Assembly: GCA_015179125.1 (NCBI GenBank)
Contig: WHVA01000005.1
Location: 496,001-560,000 of the forward strand
Direction: 5' to 3'
Source: Gautieria morchelliformis
Taxonomy: Eukaryota; Basidiomycota; Agaricomycetes; Gomphales; Gomphaceae
DNA: 64,000 bases
Notes under the pieces: generated by a model
Told to the model about the DNA's origin: nothing
Database searches by the model: none
Seen by the model: only the letters and a program-made list of their open reading frames with translations
In this document: one piece after another, positions 10,240-20,321 of the stretch
Layout of the letters: every line of letters starts with the position of its first letter
Numbering within the stretch: position 1 is the first letter of the stretch
Made by a program: the position numbers and the translations under genes

Positions 10240-12450
10240 TGTTCTCCAACATTTTGCTGACCGTTGTTGCGGTCATCTTCCTCGTCGTGCGCTGGCTGAG
10301 GAGCAGTCCTCGCGACGATGTAGCTCTAGTCCCGGGTCCAAAGAGCGACTCTCTTCTCGCTGGTAAGCGCGGGTCTTCCTACCATCGTGTCCTTATTCAC
10401 CGCACCGTATGTAGGCAACATGTACACGCTAGCTGCCGCCCCGAGCGACGCTGCAGCCATGGCCTGGGCCAAGGTCTACGGCGGCATCGTCAAGCTCCAT
10501 GGCGTCCTCGGTGTGCGTCGCCATGTTCTTCTCATATCCGATCCCGCTGCACTCGGCCGCATCTTTCGCTCGACAAACGGCCGCTGGGACCTCAGCTCGC
10601 GCAACCTGGCGTCTTTCAAATCTCTGTTTGGCCCGGGCGTTGCTGCCGTCGAGGGTGCCGACCATATCCGCCAGCGCCGTGTGATATCCCAGGCATTGAC
10701 TCCCGTGCAAGTTCGCGAGATGATTGAGCCTGTACAGGTTGTATCACGCAACGTGAGTTTGCATGTTCCTGTTCCTTGTGCTCGCCATACGTGTTGACCA
10801 TGTCACCATAGATGCGGAATGCTCTGCGAAAAACATGTCTCAGCAACTCAGGCTCATCAACACGACTCGACATGCTCGACTGGGCCCGACGCTGCGCTCT
10901 CGACTCCTTGACCATGGTTGCCTTCGGCGTGTCTCTCAATGCCATCGACGAGCCCAACAAGATCCACGATCTATTACACACATTCGATTCGATGCTGTAC
11001 GCTGTTCTCTTGTTGAGACGCCTTCATTCATACTGACGCATCGTTGCGGTAAATAGCGAGGATTGTATTGGTAAATCGAGCACTTTCCGATACTTCCTTC
11101 GTGAGACTGCCGTTGCCGGGTTCCACCCCAGTCTGGTGGGCATCGCTCTAACGAATCTGACATTTTTCCGTTCGATGTTGGGAACTTCCAAAAGGCTGGG
11201 GCAGTTCAGCGCCTGGATCCGTAGAACGAGGGAGGAGCAGGGAAGCCTTAGTTCTGGGAACGACCTCCTCAGCCTGTTGGGTACGTTCTCAAGTTCAAGT
11301 CTCGTGTAACATACCTCAGCCCTGGACAGAGAAGGCAAGTAAAGAGGATTCCAAGTACAACCTAGTCGACGACGAGATTCGGGCGCAAATTGGGTACGCG
11401 AGCAGTACTGGAACATTGACATGATCTAACTCACCATCCTCAGCATGGTCCTGTTCGCAGGTAGATTTAAGCACCACACATCATCTACACAACCGATCAC
11501 TAACGTCAGTCTCAGGCCATGACACCGTGTCAACAACCCTCTCGATGTTCCTCAACGACATCGCACGCTACCCTGAGGTCCAAGACCGTCTCCGCCAGGA
11601 GATAAACACAAAACAGGCCGAGATCGGCGGCGACGACGCGACATTTACCCAAGAAGACTACGACTCCATGTCCTACCTCAACGCCGTCCTCAAAGTAGGT
11701 CTATATCATCCTTGTTGCTCGCTCGCTTCCCCCAGTCATTCACCTAACCCCCTTTCTCCGCTATATCTAGGAATCAATGCGCATGAACCCCGCCCTTGGC
11801 CAAACTTTCCGCACCAACCACGCGGACGACGTTCTACCTCTCAGCAAGCCCATCCTAGGCACAGACGGCAAGATGCACGACGAGATCGCTGTGTCCAAAG
11901 ACACGGTGGTTGTGATCGACATTGCGACAGCGAATCGGCGCAAAGACTTGTGGGGCGAGGACGCGGAAGAATTTAAGCCCGAGCGGTGGCTTAAGACCGG
12001 GGAGGAGACCATGCCACTGGCCAAGACGCCGGGGATGGTTTATGGCTCATTGCTCAATTTCCTTGCAGGAAGCAAGTATTTAAATCCAGTATCCTTTTGT
12101 CGATGATTTACTAACTTCTACACCAGATCGCACTTGTCCTGGGTATGTCCTAGCCGTTTACAGTACTTCTATGGTGTTATATTTGCTAACGTGCTGTTTT
12201 ATTTCGATAGATGGCGCGTCGCAGTTCTAGAGCTACAAACTTTCATATGTGATCTCATCCAAGGTTTCCGCATATTGCCCATTCCTGGGGTTTTTATTGA
12301 ACGTGAATTCCATGGTGTTTCTATTCCCAAGGTTCGCCTAAACCTCGATTACGACATAAAATCTCATACTAATTGCTCTTGTTCTGGCAGGTTACTGGAA
12401 AACCGGTCAGAGGGGGTGAAGTGCCGTTGATGTTGGAAGCCTTGTCATAA
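10240..12450 (+). CDS. Cytochrome P450 monooxygenase (first of tandem pair)
   Basis: Haem-thiolate monooxygenase anchored in the ER membrane by its N-terminal helix (MFSNILLTVVAVIFLVVRWL), followed by the proline hinge LVPGPKSDSLLAG. Exons include 10240-10362, 10415-10752, 10812 onward, an I-helix exon (FAGHDTVSTT, from about 11516), an ExxR exon (ESMRMNPA, from 11771), the 16-nt exon 12127-12142 and a last exon ending at TAA 12448-12450 (C-terminus LMLEALS). The K-helix Glu/Arg pair and the FKPERW segment are present. The haem motif FLAGNRTCPGWR appears only if the intron 12072-12126 uses a GC donor (A|GCAAGT). Standard GT donors nearby break the motif. Middle exons between about 11040 and 11500 are approximate. 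It probably acts with the adjacent dehydrogenase and second P450. CYP family not assigned. Confidence 0.88.
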
Positions 12451-13351
12451 TGGGCTCAGTGACTGTAAACAAAATAGTTGGAATATTACTTGGAACAATC
12501 AATTTTGCGAGTCTTTTCCTTCTCAGGTTCCCTGATTGCGCTTGGTACCATTTGACCAGCAACTGGCTGAAACTGGAGACGTTCGACTAATTCCTTGTCA
12601 AGCGAATATAACCCGGCCGCGGACCCTAAAGCATTTTTTGATTGCAGTTGTTGAGATACGAGCGACGTCATGTCGACGTCACTTACCACATGTCACTCAC
12701 GTAGTTGTAACCCGCCACCACCTCGCTTGCTTTTCCAAGAACAGTACATAATTCGCTCCACTTGTGAAGCATTTATTTGAAATAATTCAAACGCAATCTG
12801 TCCATATGTTAGGATATCAGTTTTATTCAGAGTTCAAGGTTACCGTAATTCTAGGACTTCAGGGTCAGTTCCAGTTACGATGCCATACTATCCTGGAATA
12901 TGGTTATCTGTTAAATTCTATTCATCGTAAATGTCGACTAAGCACCCATATTCGATCAGGGTTGTTTCAGTGCTGCATGCAAACGGCAATATATTGCTCG
13001 ATCCCTCTGATCATGATGTAGATCGAGGTGTCCGGGGGATGCCTCTGCATGGCAACTCAATTCTTTTTAGGGTGGGCACATCATGAATGGAGAAGCCTTG
13101 ATTTCCGCTAGCTGTGTGTTGATAGTCAGCCACTCGGTCCTAGTTTCCCATCAACAGGCTGCGGGTCAAGCCAAACCGTCAAGACCTGAGGCTCGGCGCG
13201 GTTGAGTGTTTTGGAGCCAAGCTGTCTCCGATGGAGCCCTGCCCGTCACTAATTACACCTTTCGAAGGTAAGCTTCAAGTGATTTAGAGGAGCACCATTT
13301 TTACACATAACCCTCTCCTCTTCGTTCACATTTCATCTGTGTAGCCTTTCC
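12451..13351. other. Intergenic region between the two P450 genes
   Basis: About 900 bp, AT-rich from 12760 to 13020. No gene recognised. Holds the 3' flank of the first P450 and the promoter of the second. Confidence 0.6.
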
Positions 13352-15788
13352 ATGATCATGTCGATTCAACTTGAACAGTTTGCCTTGACAGCCATTCTCA
13401 TTCTCAGCCTTGCCATAGCTGCTTATGCTCGATCTTCAGGTCGGAAGCTGCCTCCAGGCCCGCGTGGCCTACCTCTCCTTGGAAATGTTCTTCAAGTGCC
13501 AACAGAGGTACAATAGTCAGCCTTTCCCTGTGGATCGCTAACTTAGTCTTGTAAAATCAGCATCTCGCCACTTACTTTCGCGCTCTATACAAGCAATATG
13601 GCGGTCTCATATCGTTGAACTTGTTGGGCACGGTATGCTTCACGTCTGCTCATTTTTTATATTCGGTATAGATTCTGAAATGCTCTGAAGACTGTTATCG
13701 TCATCGGTGACGGGAACCTCGCCAAGGAACTCATGGACAAGCGATCTGGCAAATACTCTGGGAGGCCTGTGGAACCATATATGGTCGGCCATTTTATGTT
13801 TTAAAACAACGCTATCTTATTTTTCATCCTTCTATTTAGAGCAAATACGTTGACCCAGATGAGAAGTAAGCTCTCAATTTAATGTATGCAAGTACTTTGG
13901 GGCAGACAACTAAGCAAATCTCAGATACTGGGGATTTTCCAATCCAGGAGCGACATTCCGTCTTGGTAGAAAGCTTACTACTCAAGTCATGACCACTGTT
14001 CGCACCGGAAGATCTCAAGCGCTTCATCGCTTCGAGGCTATGTTAACGCTTCAGAGGATTCTGGAAACACCGGATGGGTTAGTTGTATCTATCACCTGTG
14101 CTGTAAATGACGAAATTGCTCAAATTACCTTCCAGTTGGTACCATCACATTGATAGGTTCAGAGCCCCTGTAACCTTGCCGATGCATCATCACTGACTAT
14201 CGTCATAGATTCGCAACCAGCATAATCGCGTCAGCAATGTTTGGAGTTCAATTTATCACCGGAGAAGAGCAAACTATGAAAGATATTGTCGAAGTAAATC
14301 AGGCTAGGCACTAGATATCCTGATCACTGATTATTGTTCCGCAGCTGAATGACCTCTTTGGTCTGTCCATTTCAAATGTGCGTTTCATTTCTCGCGAGCT
14401 TCCGGTAGGAATGCTGATGGCCTTATGCTTTCCAGGCCGCATCGATCATCAATGTTTTCCCATTCCTGGATTACATCCCAGGGCCGATGCCATGGCGCAA
14501 GCGCGCTGCCGAATTCAGGAAGAAAGAGGAGACCATTTACGGCAATTTAGCAAGGCAGGCCATTGAGGGCAAAAATTCAGGTTTTGATAAGTCAGTATAC
14601 CTTGGTATGATCTATACCCCTGCCCTAATATTTTGCACCAGCTGGGCACAATACTTCGCCGGCAAGGATAACAGCCATGGCGACCATCGTGAACTTCTCA
14701 ACCTGTTCGCAGTCGTATGAACACATTACTCCTTTAACCTCCAATAGCTGACCTAAGCTTTTCAGGCTGCAGCTCATTCTGTTAGTCTCCTTTCGCGCGT
14801 TGAAGTTATATGGAGTCCAATTCTGATAAATTCACCTTTAGACTGCCACTTCGTTGCAGTCTTTCGTTCTCGCATGCATGTGCCATCCCGACTGGATAAA
14901 GACAGCCCAAGCACACGTTGACGCCGTCGTTGGGAATAACCGCCTACCCAATTTCTCTGATCGCGAGAAACTACCCTATATAGAGGCGGTCTGTCGAGGT
15001 AACGTCTGTGCCCAATAATTTACAGAAATCCCGCGATGACTCAAATTACCCAGAGGTGCTCCGTTGGCGTCCGGCTGCTAGGTACGCCATAAGATTTAGC
15101 CTTGTTTTGCTATCGACTAACAGACGTACAGGTTTGCTATCCCGCATAAAGCGACCGAAGACGATATTGTCGAGTACAATGGAAAACAGTACTACATTCC
15201 AAAAGGCAGCACTGTGATAGGAGTACCCTGGTTGGTTCTGAAATCGACTATTTTGAGTCAACTCAATTAATTGTTCTCTCAATGACAGGATCATCGAACA
15301 CGACCCCTCTGTCTATCCTGACCCAGACACATTCAAACCCGAGCGCTGGCTTGACGAAAAGGGTCAGCTGCTAGGCGACTATTCCACAACTGCATTCGGA
15401 TGGGGACGTCGCAGCATGTAGTTTCTATTCCCCTATGATGCATGCATTAAATTTTCTCCCATGTTGTAGCATGCCCCGGCTCTCCTTTCGCCGAACGTTC
15501 TCTTTGGATTAACGTCACAATGTGGCTCTGGACATTCAACATCAAACGCTCTCCCGGCTACAGATATGTTTCGGACGACTCGGCTTTCATTCCTGATGTA
15601 TGCATCTCCTCATGATTCTTTTTCCATAATGTTAATGAGAATCCGTTTCGTAGTTCGGTACGGCACCAAAGCAGTTCCCAGCAACCTTTGAGCCGCGCAG
15701 CCCCCAACATGAAATAGTTGCGAAGAGGGATTGGCAGGAAATGGAGAAGGATCTAGCTGCGTTGATGCCAATGAAATCCTCGACTTAG
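13352..15788 (+). CDS. Cytochrome P450 monooxygenase (second of tandem pair, many short exons)
   Basis: ER-anchored haem monooxygenase. N-terminus MIMSIQLEQFALTAILILS, then the hinge KLPPGPRGLPLLGN. Downstream motifs: YKQYGGLISL, SGRPVEPYM, the long exon around 14437-14590 (FPFLDYIPGPMPWRKR), the I-helix region AAAHS plus TATSLQSF spread over a 15-nt exon and the next, ExxR as EVLRWRPAA split by an intron, PDTFKPERW, and the haem motif FGWGRRTCPGSPFAE. The Thr-Cys of that motif is restored only if the intron 15414-15469 uses a GC donor (A|GCATGT). C-terminus ends at TAG 15786-15788. The usual acidic residue of the I-helix (A/G-G-x-D/E-T) reads Ser. It is a different P450 type from its neighbour, so not a recent duplicate. 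About a dozen exons, middle ones approximate. Confidence 0.85.
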
Positions 15789-16728
15789 ATCCCCCTTTCT
15801 GAATAAACTAGAAGCTTCTGAGAAAGTTATATGAATGTTTCAATTTTTAATGGAAGTACTGTACTATTATGACCAATAGGGATGATCAGAGTGAACGATT
15901 TCGGGCCGTTTTGGAGGCGATGGAGGCGATTGGGTTCCGCTTTGAAACCTCAAATTCCCATCAAATCGTGGTTGGACTCTGACAACATTTTTTCCTATTC
16001 ACTTTGACAACCAATTTGGCAAAAAGTGTCAGGGGACAATGACCTCGTGTTTTCTCCTTTCCCCACTTCTCTCTCTATGTTGCTCTTCCTTCTGCCATAC
16101 TCTCCATTCCATGCCAGTGTCAGGGGTGTCCCATTCACTTACATTCATCACTACATGGTCCAGAATCACCATTCATGTGAACTAGTAGTCACCCTGCCTT
16201 GTTTGCCACTGTGGCAGGGCCTCACTGGCCTTTGGTTGTTGGGAATTGGCATTGGTAAGCATAGAAATGCAGTCCTGCATTGGATGCAACCAGACAAACA
16301 TAGTCAGGTTATATGTGTAGTCTCAGTCATGCATGACTGAGACAGGTATATCTGTCAGATAGATAGTTGTACCTCAGTGAATTGTCCATTCACTGATTCA
16401 TTGAGGTATGGACTGTCATTTATACCAAGATGGCTGGAGACTCATCAATTTGTGTAGCTCCTTTGTCTCCAGGTAGTTCATCTCTAGGTGGAATAGCAAT
16501 ATATGCTCAGTGAATTGTCCATTTACTGAGCTGCTTCGTCCATTCTACTGCCCTAATTTCAACAGGTTATGGGTGCTGAAGAGCCCATTATGTCTTCCAC
16601 AAACTCAGACATTCGTCATCCCTAAGCTGGTGTCAAGACGCTGTTCCTGAGTCAAGTATTGGGATTAGAGGGACAGCGGTGGTAAGTGGAGAATGCAGGG
16701 ATGCATCAGTTACACTGGACGCACGGAC
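15789..16728. other. Intergenic region with palindromic motifs, flanking retrotransposon A
   Basis: No gene recognised. It contains a perfect 24-bp palindrome at 16320-16343 and two copies of a CAGTGAAT/ATTCACTG-type inverted motif near 16376 and 16508, as in small non-autonomous DNA transposon remains. Confidence 0.5.
16320..16343. repeat. Perfect 24-bp palindrome
   Basis: GTCTCAGTCATG is followed directly by its reverse complement. Function unknown. Confidence 0.85.
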
Positions 16729-17408
16729 TGTTACGACCGTTCATTTCCAACTTCCGACCCTCAGTTCCGCAACCCCTTCCACCCCTCCGATAGTTCCGCC
16801 ACACGTTCCGCCCCTCCGACATTTCCGACATTCCGCCCCTTGTACATTTCCCTTGTTCTTTCGACTCTATTACTCGGACCCACTGGACCCGTTTCATCGT
16901 CCATCAAAACCACACATCCGGTCACCCTTGTAGTTCGTTGTCAGATATGTTTTCCCGACCCCTTGTTCTTTACCATTGTTCTACCTTACCCTGAACCCCC
17001 TTTGTAGTCCCATTGTCCCAATAGTTAGTTCCCACACATTGTACTCGACTTCCGCTTCCTCCGGAATTTGCTTAGTACAATACCATTACTTGTTGTTCTG
17101 CGCTTTGTATAAAAACCCCCTCGTGTATGTCTGTTATTCTGCAATCAGATAATCACCTTCGATACTTGATTTCCTTCGCTCCATCTCCTGTTCTTAGCAC
17201 AGCGAGTCTAGCAAGATCTCAGTCTCTCCGCCTTCCGCCTTCCGCCTCAGTTCCGTCTCAAGTTCCGACCGAACCTTTGGTTCAGTACTTTCCGACTTCC
17301 AACTCAGTTCCGAAATACTTCGGACGATAGTTCATTGGGGGCGCAACCTATAAGTTGAAGCCGCTGTCCTTTCCAGTTCCGACTTAGCGGAAATCTCGAT
17401 ACGTAACA
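16729..17408 (+). repeat. 5' LTR of element A
   Basis: 680 bp, TGTTACGACC to GATACGTAACA, with a TATA-like TTTGTATAAAAA near 17104. Homologous along its length to 25474-26135. Confidence 0.9.
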
Positions 17409-17762
17409 GTATTATCTGATTCCCACCCGATAACTATCACTATGCCTCCTCGTACCACAGCTACTTCAGCTCGAGCAGGAGCTGTCAAAGCTCTCTCTTA
17501 TTTTGGCAGTCTCAGATCCGCAGCACCTAGGCACGCGGAACCCTCCGGCAGCTCTCGTGCAGATGACGAGCTCTCCGATGCCTTTCCGCAATGATTCGAA
17601 GAAGTTCCCGACGCTAATCCCAACGACAATCCCGACTATGACGGGAATTCGACGAGTAGCAGCGGCGAACAAACAGCAGCGTCATTCCGACGCCCAGCTC
17701 CACCACCACCACCTCCACCAGGACCACCTCCAGGCGGCCCTCATGGCGGCCCACCCGGCGGT

Positions 17763-19224
17763 TGTTAGGGATCATCCACAAAGTAGCTACCTATTTATGA
17801 ACATTTACTAGGTAGTTAATTAGTTTCAAATGTCCTCAAGAAAGGTTGTATTAATATTTCTATGCTACACTCACATTGGGTCCACAAGGTACAACAATCT
17901 CTTGATAGTTTAGCTAAGAATTCCCCACGGTCACATGACTATCACATGACCTCAAAACAGCTCAAAGTCACCTGATCATCCACAGTCACCTGACAATCAC
18001 CTGACCTCAAAGTCACCTGACAATCACCTGACCTCAAAGTCACTTGATTATCTACGGTCACCTGACAATCACATGACACAGTCACATGACCTCAATCCAG
18101 CATGAAGTCACATGACTTTCCTTCATCACATGATAATCACATGAGCGTGGGAGTTTCTTACATACTCTTAGCTTTACTGTCACAGAGCTGTGACTTTAAC
18201 CCAATATAGCAATAGAACCTTCCACAGCCTTCCAATAGTTTCCAAACCTTTCCTGAAGCTTCTCTAAGCTTCCACAAGGTTCTTCACAGTAGTAGAAGCC
18301 TCTACAAGGTTCCTGGCAGTAGTTACATAAGCTAGATAGATGCAGTATAAATAGCCTGCAGTTTTAGCAGTGAAGCAATCAATCATCTTTCACCCAAACC
18401 ACTCATACCTTGAGTAACTGAAGTGTGACTTCAACACAGCCTTGTACCGAAGTACTGGCTCACTGACTTGGCTACAGTCTAAGATTGCAGCAACTCTGAT
18501 TGGCTCTGAGAAGTACAAGAGTGCTCTATTTTAATTGCAGCAGGCTCTGACTAATCGCGCTGCGAACAGCAACATTACTAAGAGTAACTGATTAGTAATC
18601 CTGTACCATTAGACGCCACTCTGAGCAGTGATCTAATAGACTTGGTTATTAGTTATTCAATTCACACAATAGATTATTAACTTAACTCTGAGTTAAGTGG
18701 GTTAATAGCCTTTTGAGTAATTGATCTTTCTTGATCAATCAACGCACTGCAGATATTAACCTAACTCAGGGTAAGTGAGTTAATATCCTACGTTTGTTGA
18801 GTTGGAAAACCAGAAAAGCCACAAGAATAGTGACATACTTGAACTGAGGAAGAGTTCAAGCGCAGAACTATCTTTTCACGTCTTGGGGATTATTGTTGTC
18901 TTTAATTCACTCGACCCGCGGTCCTAAGACTCTAGGTAGCTTTCCCCCTTAAAGTATCTGGACCCTTGGACACCTATAAACATTCTTTGACCTCACAAAG
19001 TATTGCACAATCTAAGAACTACACGTGTTCAGTTAAATCTCTATTGCTACACTTCCTGTACCAATACTGATTCTGATTGTTCACCGGAGTATAATTTCTT
19101 AATTGGGTTCTCCGTTAAAATAGTTTCGAAGCTTGCGTGTGCTTGTAAAGTCAAATCTCTGATTGAACTTTAGAATTGTGTTTAACACCACAGTTTTACA
19201 TTTAGTTCAACGGGTTCCAAAACA
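17763..19224. mobile_element. Nested 1462-bp solo LTR inserted in gag of element A
   Basis: Begins TGTTAGGGATC and ends CCAAAACA. It is flanked by perfect 5-bp duplications gcggt (17758-17762 and 19225-19229). It contains a TATA box (GTATAAATAG near 18350), as in an LTR promoter, and no coding capacity. Orientation was taken from the TATA box as plus but is not certain. Removing it restores the surrounding gag frame. It belongs to a family otherwise absent from the window. Confidence 0.82.
17931..18145. repeat. Array of TCACATGA/TCACCTGA motifs in the nested LTR
   Basis: About fourteen irregularly spaced copies of an E-box-like core (CACATG or CACCTG within TCAC-TGA), roughly 200-400 bp upstream of the LTR's TATA box. 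The position fits an enhancer or transcription-factor site cluster; that role is inferred. Confidence 0.7.
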
Positions 19225-20321
19225 GCGGTCCCCCAGGCGGTCCTCCACCTCCAATTCCACCTCAGATTCCCGCCAACCCAGTTCCGCCCGCGCCAGTTCC
19301 GGATCTTGCACAAGCCATCGCCATGCTAGCCGGACAACTTCAGCGCCCGGCCCAAGCACCACCACGACCCAAGACAAAGGTCCGCGAACCAGATCAGTTC
19401 GACGGTTCCGACCCCAAGAAGCTCCAGCCATTTCTGGTCCAGCTTCAACTCAATTTCCGTGATCGTCCCGACGCCTTTCCCGACGACGAACGAAAGGTCA
19501 ATTACACCCTTTCCTATCTCTGAGGCACGGCTCTCGACTACTTTGAACCCGCACTCATGGATCTATTCGCTCTCGTGGACTGGTCCGATGATTACCACAG
19601 TTTCGTTTCCGAACTCCGCAGCAACTTCGGACCATTTGATATGGAAGCCGATGCGGAAAATGAACTCGATAAGCTTTGCATGAAAGACACTCATAAGATA
19701 GCTAAATATATCGTCACATTCCAGCAGCTCGCTCCTCGAGTCCAATGGGGAGAAGCCGCACTCCGACGCCAGTTTTACATGGGCTTGCCATCCCGGATCA
19801 AGGATGAAATTGCCCGCGTCGGAAAACCCGCCACCCTTACCGACCTTCGCAACCTCGCCCAATCCATTGATTCGCGCTACTGGGAAAGACACTCCGAGAT
19901 CGCTCGCGAAACCTCCGCCCAGAGCAAGAACGACAAGTCTTCCAACAAGAAGTCTGATAAAGACAAAAAGAAGACTAATTACGGAAACGCCAACTCCGGA
20001 AACAACAACAACAGTTCGGGATCCAACTCCGGCAACCGGAACAACAACAACACCCCTCGCAACAACCAGGCATCTGGTTCCAACACCAACGCCCGGAAGA
20101 GCACTCCGGACCTTTCCGACAAACTTGGGAAGGACGGAAAATTAACCCCTGTAGAACGCCAGCGTCGCATGGACAACAACCTTTGCCTTTTTTGCGGCAA
20201 AGGCGGCCACGTCGCTTGCGACTGCACTCGCGCTTCCGCCTCCGCTGCTAAGGCCAAGGGCCGCGCAGCAAAGACGGAAGAGAAATCCGAAGCGGTTCCC
20301 GCCGCGGATTCAAAAAAATAG

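Larger units (their letters stand above)
17441..20321 (+). pseudogene. Gag of element A (interrupted)
   Basis: Capsid/nucleocapsid precursor. Start ATG 17441 (MPPRTTATSARAGAVKAL). The frame meets TGA at about 17592, then continues into a proline/glycine tract, where a solo LTR (17763-19224 plus target duplication) is inserted. Removing it rejoins the frame exactly (GGPPGG to PPGGPP). After it come VREPDQFDGSDPKKLQPFL, a second TGA near 19522, the retroviral-type gag core (LRRQFYMGLPSRIKDEIA) and a CCHC knuckle CLFCGKGGHVACDC, then TAG at 20319-20321. Both internal stops look like CGA to TGA changes. Cannot make full-length Gag. Confidence 0.88.

Noticed and set aside
10175..10366. Alternative upstream start for the first P450 (MSSYVQFS...)
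   Set aside because: That frame gives a Cys/His/Arg-rich peptide without a membrane helix; the ATG at 10240 gives a typical P450 anchor and hinge.
17931..18145. CRISPR-like array
   Set aside because: Repeats are only 8 bp with irregular spacing in a eukaryotic LTR; no spacers or cas genes.
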